Shown: piece by piece, positions 6,599 to 14,474 of the stretch | How the letters are laid out: the number at the start of each line of letters is the position of its first letter | How positions within the stretch are numbered: the first letter of the stretch is position 1 | Assembly: GCA_050744085.1 (NCBI GenBank) | Contig: JBOGGU010000015.1 | Location: 1 to 55,037, forward strand | Reading direction: 5' to 3' | DNA from: JAVKSL01 sp050744085 | Lineage (GTDB): Bacteria; Actinomycetota; Acidimicrobiia; Acidimicrobiales; JAJPHD01 | Length of the DNA stretch: 55,037 nucleotides | Made by a program: the position numbers and the translations under genes | Notes under the pieces: model-generated | Told to the model about the DNA's origin: nothing | Databases searched by the model: none | Seen by the model: the letters and a program-made list of their open reading frames with translations, nothing else

Positions 6599-8911
6599 TC
6601 AGCCCAATGGCTTCGAGCAACTCGCCACCGGCTCCAACCTCACCACTATCGCCTTCGAGGTCGGGGTGTTGCTCTGCTCTGCGGTGCTGTCGAGCGGCAC
6701 CAGGCCGTTCGCCTCCGGGAAGTATGCAGCAGCGCAACCCCGGGCGGTCGGGTAGGCGACAACCCGGAACCGCTCCGCCACCCGATCCACCCCGTCGGCC
6801 CACTCTCCGTGCAGGTCCACCCACGAGCCGTCGGCTATGCCGAGGTCGCTCAAGTCCTCCGGGTTGACGAAGACCACCTGGCGGCCGTGCTTGACCCCGC
6901 GGTATCGGTCGTCGAGTCCGTAGATCGTCGTGTTGAACTGGTCGTGGCTGCGCAGGGTCTGAAGCAGGAGGCGCCCCGGGGGGCAGGCCAGGCGCTCCAG
7001 GGCGTTGACGGTGAGCTTGGCCCGCCTCGACGGGGTGGCGAAGCGGCGTTCGTCCCGAGGGGGATGGGCCAGCGTGAAGCCCCCCTCCGCCCGTACCCGG
7101 GAGTTGTAGTCCTCGCATCCTGGGACGGTGCGGGAGATGCGGTCCCTTATGTTGTCGTAGTCGTCCTCGAAGGCTCCCCAGGGGATGGGCAGCCGATCAC
7201 TGAGGGTGGCTCGGGCCAACCGGCAGATGATCGCCACCTCGCTGAGCAGGGACTCGCTGGCGGGTTGGAGCGGGCCGGCCGACGGGTGCACCTTGCAGAC
7301 GGTGTCTTCGACGCTCACGAACTGCGGGCCCCTCGCCTGCACGTCCACCTCGGTGCGCCCGAGCGTGGGCAGGATCAGGGCGCGCTCACCTGTGATCAGG
7401 TGTGAGCGGTTCAGCTTGGTCGAGACCTGCACCGATAGCCGTGTCTTGCGCATAGCGGACTCCGCCACTGAGGAGTCGGGAACAGCGCTGACGAAGTTCC
7501 CGCCGAGGGCGAAGAAGACCTTGACGTCGCCGTCTCGCATCGCCCGGATGGACTCGACCACGTCGTATCCGGGGCACCGGGGCATGGGAACGTCGAACTC
7601 GCGCTCCAACGAGTCCAAGAACTCCGGTGCCGGGCGCTCCCAGATGCCCATGGTCCGGTCCCCTTGGACGTTGCTGTGGCCACGCACCGGACACGCTCCC
7701 GCACCGGGCTTGCCGATGTTTCCCCGTAGCAGCAGCAAGTTGACCACCTCCCGGATGGTCGCCACCGCCTTGCGGTGCTGGGTGAGGCCCATCGCCCAGC
7801 AGATGATCACCCGCTGCGCCTTCAGGTAATGGCCCGCGAGCGCGTCGATCTGGGAGCGGGCGAGCCCGGTTGCGCTCAGCACCTCTTGCTCGTCGAGGTG
7901 GGCGAGGTGCTCTCGGAGCTCAGCGAGGCCCTCGCAGTGCTCATCCAGGAACGCCCGGTCGAGCGCGCTGCCGGGATCGGCGTCCTCGGCGGCCAGGACC
8001 CTCGCCGACACCGCCTGAAGCAGGGCCATGTCCCCCCCAAGGCGGATCTGCAGTAAGTCGTCGGCCAGGGGAGTCCCACGGCCCAGGATCCCCTTGAGCT
8101 GCTGAGGGTTCTTGAAGCGGAGCAGCCCCGCCTCGGGCAGCGGGTTGACGGCAACGATCCGGGCACCAGCCCGCTTGGCCTCCTCCAGCGAGTTGAGCAT
8201 CCTCGGGTGGTTGGTGCCCGGGTTCTGGCCCATGATGATGATCAGCTCGGCCTTGGCGAAATCGGTGTAGGAGACCGTCGCCTTGCCGACACCAATCGTT
8301 TCGGCCATCGCCACGCTGGTGGACTCGTGGCACATGTTCGAGCAGTCCGGCAGGTTGTTGGTGCCCAGGACCTGGACGAAGAGCTGGTAAACGTACGCCG
8401 CCTCGTTGCTGGTGCGCCCCGAGGTGTAGAAGGTGGCGGCGTCAGGCGAGCTCAGCGCGTTGAGCTCGGCAGCGACGACGGAGAAGGCTTCGTCCCATCC
8501 GATGGGGTGGTAGTGGTCGGCACCGGAAGGCTTGTAGACCGGCTCCACCAGACGACCCTGCTCCCCCAGCCAGTGCCCGCTGCGTTGAGCGAGCTCGGTG
8601 AGGCGGTTGGCGGCCCAGAATGACGCCGGGATCCGCCGCAGGTCGGCCTCCCATGCCACTGCCCTGGCACCGTTCTCGCAGAACTCCGCCCTCTTGCGGT
8701 CCGGGGGGTCCGGCCAGGCACACGACATGCAATCGAATCCGTCGACCTGGTTGAGCGCGCCCAATGTCGCCAGGGTCCGCCGGGCGCCCATCTCCTCGTA
8801 TGCGTAGGCCAAGGAGTGGGCCACCCCGGGAATGCCCGCAGCCCAGGTCTTCGGCTCGCCAATGTCGAGGTCCGACTCGGCTGCCTCGTCGTCGGCTGGC
8901 TTACGGGACAC
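6599..8911 (-). CDS. FdhF/YdeP-family molybdopterin oxidoreductase (formate dehydrogenase alpha-like)
   Basis: This 770-residue enzyme of the DMSO reductase superfamily is predicted to bind bis-MGD and possibly one Fe-S cluster. Near the N-terminus it has FDCMSCAWPDPP (Cys 61 and 64), where relatives have CPGC. DCSNMCHESTS marks the active-site region, followed by IIIMGQNPGTNHPRM and later GNIGKPGAGACPVRGHSNVQ. The C-terminal molybdopterin-dinucleotide domain includes RSHDQFNTTIYG. No in-frame TGA replaces a cysteine, so it is not a selenoprotein. Its start overlaps fdhD by 11 bp, which fits co-expression with the sulfurtransferase such enzymes need. The substrate of YdeP-type enzymes is not settled; formate is only one possibility. 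Confidence 0.88.
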   Translation of the reverse strand: MSRKPADDEAAESDLDIGEPKTWAAGIPGVAHSLAYAYEEMGARRTLATLGALNQVDGFDCMSCAWPDPPDRKRAEFCENGARAVAWEADLRRIPASFWAANRLTELAQRSGHWLGEQGRLVEPVYKPSGADHYHPIGWDEAFSVVAAELNALSSPDAATFYTSGRTSNEAAYVYQLFVQVLGTNNLPDCSNMCHESTSVAMAETIGVGKATVSYTDFAKAELIIIMGQNPGTNHPRMLNSLEEAKRAGARIVAVNPLPEAGLLRFKNPQQLKGILGRGTPLADDLLQIRLGGDMALLQAVSARVLAAEDADPGSALDRAFLDEHCEGLAELREHLAHLDEQEVLSATGLARSQIDALAGHYLKAQRVIICWAMGLTQHRKAVATIREVVNLLLLRGNIGKPGAGACPVRGHSNVQGDRTMGIWERPAPEFLDSLEREFDVPMPRCPGYDVVESIRAMRDGDVKVFFALGGNFVSAVPDSSVAESAMRKTRLSVQVSTKLNRSHLITGERALILPTLGRTEVDVQARGPQFVSVEDTVCKVHPSAGPLQPASESLLSEVAIICRLARATLSDRLPIPWGAFEDDYDNIRDRISRTVPGCEDYNSRVRAEGGFTLAHPPRDERRFATPSRRAKLTVNALERLACPPGRLLLQTLRSHDQFNTTIYGLDDRYRGVKHGRQVVFVNPEDLSDLGIADGSWVDLHGEWADGVDRVAERFRVVAYPTARGCAAAYFPEANGLVPLDSTAEQSNTPTSKAIVVRLEPVASCSKPLG

Positions 8912-9764
8912 GGCATGACCTCTCGGGCGCGAGGTGCTGGGCCAGTCCGAGGCGTTGGGCAGCGGAGTAGATCACCATCGAAGGTGATCGCAGGAATCCC
9001 ACCAGCGTCATCCCGGACTCGGCTGCGAGGCCTACAGCCAGTGAGGACGGAGCCGAGACGGCGCACAGCAGCGGGATGCCGGCCATCAGGGCCTTTTGAA
9101 CCAGCTCGAAAGAGGCCCTGCCCGAGACGGCGAGGATGGTCCCTCGCAGCGGGACCCGACCCTCTCGCAACGCCCATCCAAGGACCTTGTCCACCGCGTT
9201 GTGACGTCCGACGTCCTCGCGCAGCACCAACAGATCGCCCGAGCGGTCGAACAGCGCCGCCGCGTGCAGGCCGCCGGTCCGCTCGAAGACCTTCTGCGCG
9301 GCCCGCAACCGTTCAGGGAGGGCAACCAGGACCGCCGGGTCCACTACCAGCGGATCGGCCCGGACCTCGTAGGCCGAGCGCGTGCGCACCGTGTCGATGC
9401 TGGCCTTGCCGCACAGGCCGCAAGAGCTGGTGGTGAAGAACGTCCGCCTCAGCGCTTCCAGATCGGGTGGCGCCACCCCCGGCGCCAGGGCAAGGTCGAC
9501 CAGGTTGAAGCTGTTCCCGCTCCCGTCACCTGCGCAATAGCGGATCGTTGCCAGCTGCTCGCGGGTGGTGACCACGCCCTCACTGAGCACGAACCCGGCG
9601 GCCAGGTCGAAGTCGGAACCGGGGGTGCGCATGGTCACGGCCAGGGACCGCCCACCGACCCGCAGCTCCAACGGCTCCTCGACCGCAAGCCAGTCGGGTT
9701 GCCTATGCGGCTCCGATCCCACGCTGAGCCGCACCACGAAAGCGGCCTCGGTCACCCTGCTCAC
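8901..9764 (-). CDS. fdhD: FdhD, sulfurtransferase for formate dehydrogenase molybdenum cofactor
   Basis: FdhD passes sulfur from a cysteine desulfurase to bis-MGD, which formate-dehydrogenase-type enzymes require. The 287 residues show the conserved TMRTPGSDFDLAAGFVLSEG region (45-64), the catalytic CGLCGK pair (Cys115, Cys118) and EDVGRHNAVDK (183-193). The length is normal. The gene ends 11 bp inside the start of the oxidoreductase gene it most likely serves. It begins next to the remains of a vapC gene at about 9776. Confidence 0.95.
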   Translation of the reverse strand: MSRVTEAAFVVRLSVGSEPHRQPDWLAVEEPLELRVGGRSLAVTMRTPGSDFDLAAGFVLSEGVVTTREQLATIRYCAGDGSGNSFNLVDLALAPGVAPPDLEALRRTFFTTSSCGLCGKASIDTVRTRSAYEVRADPLVVDPAVLVALPERLRAAQKVFERTGGLHAAALFDRSGDLLVLREDVGRHNAVDKVLGWALREGRVPLRGTILAVSGRASFELVQKALMAGIPLLCAVSAPSSLAVGLAAESGMTLVGFLRSPSMVIYSAAQRLGLAQHLAPERSCRVP

Positions 9765-9775
9765 TTAGCTCCCCC

Positions 9776-9942
9776 CCGGGTTGGACGCCGACGCCGGATG
9801 AACCTCGGTGGCGACCGCGTCTTCGAACCCAGTCCAACCTAGTGCTGCTGCGATCGAGCGAGCGAACCGCTGGCGACACCACCTGCCACAGAGCGCCCAG
9901 GCGGCTGATCACGCTGGTGTCAATCAGGTGCGTCAGCGCCAC
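9776..9942 (-). pseudogene. VapC-type PIN toxin remnant
   Basis: The GTG at 9942 opens ALTHLIDTSVISRL, the classical first strand and acidic residue of a PIN-domain ribonuclease. After about 16 residues the frame no longer resembles a toxin. A second frame offers ARSIAAALGWTGFEDAVA before ending near the fdhD start. The remaining PIN acidic residues and about two thirds of the domain are missing. The start overlaps the stop of the upstream antitoxin remnant in the manner of intact vapBC pairs. It is a dead toxin fragment. Confidence 0.7.
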
Positions 9943-10127
9943 GCTTGCTCACGAGGGGCGAAGTCTCGCCGGCCCAGGCGGTCCAGGGCTTCGTGGACCC
10001 TGGCGTCTCTGCCCAGGCCGGTCCGGCCTCAGGGCCTCGTTGACGGTCTCTTTCATGCTTGCGGTTCCCAGCTGGCCTGGGCCGCCGCCAGAACTGTCTC
10101 GTCTATGTCCACCAAGTGCTTCGACAT
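9933..10127 (-). pseudogene. VapB-type antitoxin remnant with two frameshifts
   Basis: Reading from the ATG at 10127, frame one gives MSKHLVDIDETVLAAAQA. A shifted frame gives QLGTASMKETVNEALR, and a return shift gives DARVHEALDRLGRRDFAPRE followed by QAWR and stop at 9933. Joined, these form a ribbon-helix-helix VapB antitoxin of normal length. Two compensating indels break it. It overlaps the vapC remnant's start codon, so the whole operon has decayed. Confidence 0.75.
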
Positions 10128-10133
10128 TACCCC

Positions 10134-10143
10134 AGTATATACT
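10134..10143. promoter_or_regulatory. AT-rich palindrome upstream of the vapB remnant
   Basis: AGTATATACT is a perfect 10-bp palindrome 7 bp upstream of the decayed antitoxin start, inside an AT-rich patch (10128-10175) that contrasts with the surrounding GC. Antitoxins of this class bind such palindromes, so it is probably the surviving operator/promoter. Confidence 0.55.
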
Positions 10144-10190
10144 AACAACCGATCATATATCCACCTCGGGAACAGGCATCTAGCTCTTAG

Positions 10191-10451
10191 TTAGGACGCT
10201 TTGGCGGCCCGGCGCTCCGTCCGAGCGGCACGCAGCTCCGCGTAAGCCAGGTCCAAGGCCTGCTCAGCACTCAGAGCGTCGCCGGCGTTGCGAGACCAGA
10301 CCTCTTCGGTCACACTCGGCCGGTCGGCCAGATGCCGGCGTAGCGCCTCCTCGATGACATCGTCCTCGGTGATGCCAGCGCTCTCCGCTGCCCGCCGAGC
10401 AGCATCCAGCAGGGCACCCTCGACGTGCACAATGGTCTCCTGTCGTGCCAC
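10191..10451 (-). CDS. Ribbon-helix-helix antitoxin-like protein, no toxin adjacent
   Basis: This 86-residue protein has a beta-strand start (MARQETIVHVEGALLDAARR) and helices (ITEDDVIEEALRRHLADRP), the layout of CopG/VapB-type DNA-binding antitoxins. A Glu/Ala/Arg-rich helical tail would wrap a toxin. It starts with GTG at 10451 and overlaps by 7 bp the maximal extent of the divergent kinase ORF. No intact toxin gene follows; downstream on the same strand lies the dead vapBC pair. It may be an orphan antitoxin or a plain transcription factor. Confidence 0.65.
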   Translation of the reverse strand: MARQETIVHVEGALLDAARRAAESAGITEDDVIEEALRRHLADRPSVTEEVWSRNAGDALSAEQALDLAYAELRAARTERRAAKAS

Positions 10452-10606
10452 CTACTCCATCGTACCTGGTGGACCGTATCGCTCTGGATCCGCGGCCGGC
10501 GGCGTGGTCTGTCGCCTGGAGCAAGGCCCCAACGAGTCGATTCGCCGTGACAGAGTTATGGCATGGCTGCGCCGCCCGCCCCCGTGTTCGATCGGTCCTG
10601 CAGCGG

Positions 10607-11515
10607 ATGTACCATCGAGAGAGCGAAGCTAGCCTGCCCGCTCACCTACAAGTGACCTATGGGAGGGTCACGAAGGTGTCCCGGCTCGACGTTGGGGTGT
10701 TCCGGGTCGAGCGGAGCGACAAGGGTCCGGCGCTGGTGGCGCGGCTGTTTCCCGCGGCTCGGCCATACGCAGCCGCCGAGGCCGACCTCGCCGTGCTGCG
10801 CTCTCTCGCCGAGGTCGGCTTCCCGGCCGAGCGGCCCTTCGGGGACGGGCCACTCACCAGCCACGAGGGCCAGGCGCTGCTCGTGACCGAGCTCGTCAAG
10901 CAGGTCGCCAAAGCCAAGTGTCCCCCCTTCCCGATCGTGGCCCTGGGCGCCATCATCGGCCGGTTGCACGGCCTGGCTGTACCTGTCGGCGCTGACCGAC
11001 CCGCCGGGGCCCTGCACCACTTCGCGGAGGGCACGATGGCCGACGAGCTTCGGGCGGTAGCCGGCTGGCTCGATTCCATCGAGGCCCGCGTGCCGACGGG
11101 ATGCGGTGATGCTCTCGACACCCTGCGCACCGCGTTGGCCGCCGCTGAGGGTGGAGATGGCCTGCCGGAGGCATTCGTCCACCCCGATCCTGTCCCAAAG
11201 AACGTAATCTTCACCGCGGACGGCCCCGTGCTGATCGACTGGACCTCCGCTGGGCGTGGTCCTCGGCTCGCGTCCATGACGCTCGTACTGAGGTCGGGAT
11301 GGGCCGCCGTACCGTTCATGAAGGGCTATGGCCGGGTGGTCTCGCTCACCGACGATGAACGCGACCGGCTCCCCGGGTTGCTCTTCAGCCGCCAGCTCAT
11401 CGATACGGTGTTCCGCGCGTGTCGCGACCCCAAGACCGCGGTCCCCGCCGCCCAGAAGCTGACAGCTCTGCGCCGCGACAGCGAGGCCAAAGCACGCAGT
11501 CTTCTTGACATTTGA
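10607..11515 (+). CDS. APH-fold phosphotransferase
   Basis: This is a kinase of the aminoglycoside phosphotransferase / choline kinase fold. From the ATG at 10607 (302 aa) it carries the Brenner motif HPDPVPKN (about 192-199) and the metal-binding motif VLIDWTSAG (D211). The N-lobe has a Lys/Arg-containing VRV-type strand and LVTELV at the hinge. The open frame extends upstream to 10445, but that part overlaps the antitoxin start region and does not look like this family. The substrate cannot be predicted; such genes range from drug phosphorylation to sugar or nucleoside kinases. It stands alone on the plus strand. Confidence 0.8.
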   Translation: MYHRESEASLPAHLQVTYGRVTKVSRLDVGVFRVERSDKGPALVARLFPAARPYAAAEADLAVLRSLAEVGFPAERPFGDGPLTSHEGQALLVTELVKQVAKAKCPPFPIVALGAIIGRLHGLAVPVGADRPAGALHHFAEGTMADELRAVAGWLDSIEARVPTGCGDALDTLRTALAAAEGGDGLPEAFVHPDPVPKNVIFTADGPVLIDWTSAGRGPRLASMTLVLRSGWAAVPFMKGYGRVVSLTDDERDRLPGLLFSRQLIDTVFRACRDPKTAVPAAQKLTALRRDSEAKARSLLDI

Positions 11516-11636
11516 GCGGACGGGACCGGTTACCGCTCCGGTCGAGGCCGGCCGTTTCGCAACCCGGGGATCCCGTTGTGGCCCAGCGCAAGAGCCGGGT
11601 GGTCGTCCCCAGGACCACCCGAGGTAACCTTGGGAC

Positions 11637-11873
11637 ATGCCCGTCACCGCTCACGCTGACCTCGATGACCTGGTGATCCGGACGCGTACGGCGGCCAGGG
11701 CCGCCGGCGAGTTGCCTGAGCCTCCAACAGCTGCACAGCCCATGAGGCTGCCCGAGCAGATCAACCTTGGCGCCTGGCTGAGCGAGATGATTCGGTCCGG
11801 GGAGTGGGCTGCGATGATGGCGGAGATCACCGCCGAGGACCCCAGTCTGGCGGACGACCTTCCCCGCACCTGA
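11637..11873 (+). CDS. Putative antitoxin of a broken PIN-toxin pair
   Basis: The 78-residue acidic protein contains a helical segment (INLGAWLSEMIRSGEWAAMM) and ends in LPRT. It stops 7 bp before a GTG that opens a PIN-domain-like reading frame. Size, acidity and order match type II antitoxins, but the family is not recognised by motif. The partner toxin is frameshifted, so this gene may be non-functional or kept as a solitary antitoxin. Confidence 0.5.
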   Translation: MPVTAHADLDDLVIRTRTAARAAGELPEPPTAAQPMRLPEQINLGAWLSEMIRSGEWAAMMAEITAEDPSLADDLPRT

Positions 11874-11880
11874 GCCTCGC

Positions 11881-12270
11881 GTGCTCGTCATCGACGACGC
11901 GCTCTTGCTCGATGTCTTGGCCAACACGGCGGCACCCGAGCTGCTGGAGGCCCGACGACGCGGGGAACTGGGCACTACCGGGTCCGTGGTACTGGAGGGC
12001 GACCCGAGCAGCACTTGGAGGTGGCCACGGGGCGCTGTTGCGTCGGATCGAGGCCCTCTCCCCAGTCGCCCAGGGTGCCATTCGTGCTGGCTTGGACGAC
12101 CTGCCGACAGAGATCACCATGATCAGCCTCCGCCGCCTCGTCCCGATCATGGCTCGCCTGCCCCGTCCTGCCAACCTCCTCACGCTTGAAGCCGTGGCCG
12201 CCGCTCGCCTGCTCGAAGCCGAACTGCTCGTCTCCACCACCTCAAGTCTCCTGGAGGACTGGCCGCGTCA
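11881..12270 (+). pseudogene. PIN-domain toxin, frameshifted
   Basis: The GTG at 11881 begins LVIDDALLLDVLANTAAPEL, matching the first PIN strand and helix. After GELGTTGS the sense continues in other frames: LEVATG in one, then ALLRRIEALSPVAQGAIRAG and LEAVAAARLLEAELLVS in another. At least two indels are needed to join them. No proper stop occurs before the tRNA gene. The gene is clearly inactivated, like the vapC remnant 2 kb away. Confidence 0.65.
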
Positions 12271-12326
12271 GCCAGGGTCGGGCTCCGCGTGGCAACCAGC
12301 AGCTGACGCGAACGCCGTTCACAGAG

Positions 12327-12400
12327 TCGGGAAGGCGGGATTTGAACCCGCGGCCTCAGCGTCCCGAACGCTGCGCGCTACCAAGCTGCGCTACTTCCCG
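12327..12400 (-). tRNA. tRNA-Pro (anticodon CGG)
   Basis: The acceptor stem pairs 12394-12400 with 12328-12334, with discriminator A at 12327. The D-loop contains AGCTTGGTAG. The anticodon arm CAGCG-TTCGGGA-CGCTG presents CGG, and the T arm reads GCGGGTTCAAATCCCGC. The length is 74 nt and CCA is not encoded. Canonical features are complete, and it reads proline codon CCG. Confidence 0.96.
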
Positions 12401-12428
12401 GAGGCCTGCTCGGCCCGGAGAACCGATC

Positions 12429-12881
12429 TTAGCCCCCCACTGTCACCGGGAAGGGCAGGTAGGACGGGTCGTGGTAGGTGGACCCGCTGAGCAGGGCATT
12501 GATCCCCCTGCGCAGCCGGATCGGGTCGAGGGGCTTGATCACCCAGCCCTCCGCCCCGGACCGCCGAGCGAGGAACACGTCTGCCCTCCTGTCCAGCAAC
12601 ATCAGCACACCGACATGTTCCAGCCGTCCGCCAGACTCCTCCAGGCGCAGGTCCATGCACGCAGCGACCCCACCCATGTTCCCGATCTGCATGTCGAGGA
12701 CGATCAGATCGAACCGGGTGGCCTTCGCCAGCGGGGTCACCTGCTCACCTGCGCTCGCCTCGCGGACCACGATGCCCATCCCCCCGAGCACTGACGCCAC
12801 CTCGTCACGCACTGAGGCGGTGTCACTCACGAGCAGGGCCATCGGGGTGTCGGAGTCCGTGTTGTCTGAGGGTCTGGCCAC
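12429..12881 (-). CDS. Single-domain response-regulator receiver protein
   Basis: This CheY-like protein of 150 residues has an acidic residue at D20, the phosphoacceptor D63 in LIVLDMQIG, and the conserved K116 in VIKPLD. There is no output domain, so it would act through protein contacts. The C-terminal DPSYLPFPV tail is not typical. It is divergent from a STAS-domain gene across an 89-bp gap, which suggests shared control and perhaps a partner-switching pathway. No histidine kinase is nearby. Confidence 0.85.
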   Translation of the reverse strand: MARPSDNTDSDTPMALLVSDTASVRDEVASVLGGMGIVVREASAGEQVTPLAKATRFDLIVLDMQIGNMGGVAACMDLRLEESGGRLEHVGVLMLLDRRADVFLARRSGAEGWVIKPLDPIRLRRGINALLSGSTYHDPSYLPFPVTVGG

Positions 12882-12970
12882 AGGAGCGAAGAGTAACCTG
12901 CCAGCGGCGAGGGTACGATCAGGGCCTGCCCAGCAGCGGGCGGCCAGCAGCTGGACTGCCCGCGAGGAGG

Positions 12971-13327
12971 ATGTCTGTGCTCGAAATCCAAGTCGAACAT
13001 GCAGATGCCTACACGATCTGCCGTCCAGTGGGCGAGTTGGATGCCTTCACCGTGAGTCAGTTTCGCCAGTCTCTCTCCGAGCTGGCCTCCGCTCCCCGAC
13101 TGCTCATAGACCTCTCCGGGGTGCCGTTCGTGGACTCAGCAGGCCTCGGCGCGCTCATCGGGGGCATCCGGCGAGTCCGGGAGCTGGGGGGTGCGGTGGC
13201 AGTGTGCTCCACTAGGCCCACCCTCACCAGGTTGCTGCGCACCACCGGTTTCGACCGCATCGTCACCGTCGCCGAGAACCCCGCCGACGCAGCCGCAGCA
13301 CTGACGGACGAAGACCCCGCGGACTGA
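12971..13327 (+). CDS. STAS-domain anti-sigma factor antagonist
   Basis: The 118-residue single STAS domain has the conserved phosphorylation site FVDSAGLGAL with Ser56, and the strand RLLIDLSGV before it. Such proteins, when unphosphorylated, bind an anti-sigma factor and free its sigma factor. The start ATG at 12971 has GAGGAGG upstream. No anti-sigma kinase gene is adjacent. The gene is convergent with the ArsA-like pair across a shared terminator. Confidence 0.92.
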   Translation: MSVLEIQVEHADAYTICRPVGELDAFTVSQFRQSLSELASAPRLLIDLSGVPFVDSAGLGALIGGIRRVRELGGAVAVCSTRPTLTRLLRTTGFDRIVTVAENPADAAAALTDEDPAD

Positions 13328-13371
13328 GGCGGTCTCCGGTGGCCCGGCTCGCCGGGGCGGCCCCGCCTCAG
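13324..13371. terminator. Bidirectional terminator between STAS and ArsA-like genes
   Basis: CTGAGGCGG (13324-13332) pairs with CCGCCTCAG (13363-13371) around a GC-rich inner region with further pairing. The stem arms overlap both converging stop codons (13327 plus, 13368 minus). There is no T-tract, as is common in high-GC actinobacteria. Confidence 0.6.
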
Positions 13372-14474
13372 CTCGCTGCGAGCATCAAGCGAGCGACCTC
13401 GGAGAGGCCTCGAATATCGTGCACGTCGCTGGGCAGGATCGGGACCCTGACCAGAGGGGTCCGGGGCACGCGCTCCGACAGGACCGCCAGGCACGCCTCC
13501 TCACGCTCGGCGACTGCACGCAGCTCTGCCAAGTTGGCCTCCAGCACTGCCAGCGGCCCCCCGACGCTCGACACGCCCCCGGCCCTCGACACCTCCCCGA
13601 CCGGCGCAGGCGCCGGCGGCCCCTCGGGCTCGTCGAAACGGGAGTGGACCCGGTTCGCCACGACCTGGGCCACCGTGATCTGTGACTGGCTGAGGCGCTC
13701 CGCCAGGTAGAGGGCCTCCTCGACGGCATCGGGCCGGGGCGACGTCACCAGGACGAAAGCGGTCTCCGCCGAGGTCAACAGCTCCGTCACCCCCGCCGCA
13801 CGAGACCGGAACCCCTCCTCCATCCCCTCGAAAGCCTGAAAGAAGTCGATGGCGTCGTCGACCACCGCGCTCCCCACCGCCTTCGACATCGTGCGCAGGA
13901 CCGAGCGCGTGGCCAGGGTCGCCGCCCGCAGGTATGCCCTGGTCGGGGTCATCACCGCCCGGAACACCCGGTTGTCCACGAACCGGACCAGCCGGCGCGG
14001 CGCCTCGATGAAGTCGAGTGCGTTGCGGGTGGGGGGCGTGTCCACCACCACCAGGTCGAAGCGCGGGTCCTCGTGCAGCTGGTGGAGCTTCTCGGAGGCC
14101 ATGTACTCCTGGGTTCCCGAAAGGGCGCTGGACAGGTTGCGGTAGACCCGGTTGGCGAGGATGGCCTCCGCCCGGCCCTGGTCGGATGCCTGGTCGACGA
14201 CGAGATCGTCGAAGGTCCCCTTGGTGTCGAGCATCAGCGCCCAGCACTCGCCGGGCCAGTCGCCCTCCACCAATGTGGGCAAGTTGGTCAGCGACGCCAA
14301 CCCCAGAGCGTCAGCCAGCCGCTTTGCCGGGTCGATGGTGACCACGCACGTGCGCCGCCCCGCCTGGGCAGCCGAGAGAGCCATGGCGGCCGCCACGGTC
14401 GTCTTGCCCACCCCCCCCGACCCACAGCACACCACGACACTACGCTGGGCGAGGATCTCGACAAGGCTGCTCAC
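13368..14474 (-). CDS. ArsA/Get3-like ATPase, second of a pair
   Basis: This 368-residue P-loop NTPase of the ArsA class has a deviant Walker A GSGGVGKTT (18-26), switch-I-like TIDPAKRLADALG, and VVVDTPPTRNALDF as Walker B. It ends in a short Leu/Ala helix. In mycobacteria, two adjacent ArsA-like genes of this kind sit next to a whiB gene and their products work as a complex; the same arrangement is seen here. Its GTG start overlaps the stop of the partner gene (GTGA, 14471-14474). An arsenite role is unlikely because no ars genes or Cys cluster are present. Confidence 0.87.
   Translation of the reverse strand: MSSLVEILAQRSVVVCCGSGGVGKTTVAAAMALSAAQAGRRTCVVTIDPAKRLADALGLASLTNLPTLVEGDWPGECWALMLDTKGTFDDLVVDQASDQGRAEAILANRVYRNLSSALSGTQEYMASEKLHQLHEDPRFDLVVVDTPPTRNALDFIEAPRRLVRFVDNRVFRAVMTPTRAYLRAATLATRSVLRTMSKAVGSAVVDDAIDFFQAFEGMEEGFRSRAAGVTELLTSAETAFVLVTSPRPDAVEEALYLAERLSQSQITVAQVVANRVHSRFDEPEGPPAPAPVGEVSRAGGVSSVGGPLAVLEANLAELRAVAEREEACLAVLSERVPRTPLVRVPILPSDVHDIRGLSEVARLMLAAS

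Noticed and set aside
6599..8911. Selenocysteine in the FdhF/YdeP-like enzyme
   Set aside because: The frame is open without TGA, and cysteines occupy the expected ligand positions.
9838..9850. CTAGTGCTGCTGC, resembling the MITE end
   Set aside because: Only the first bases match; no inverted partner and no further similarity. It belongs to the vapC remnant.
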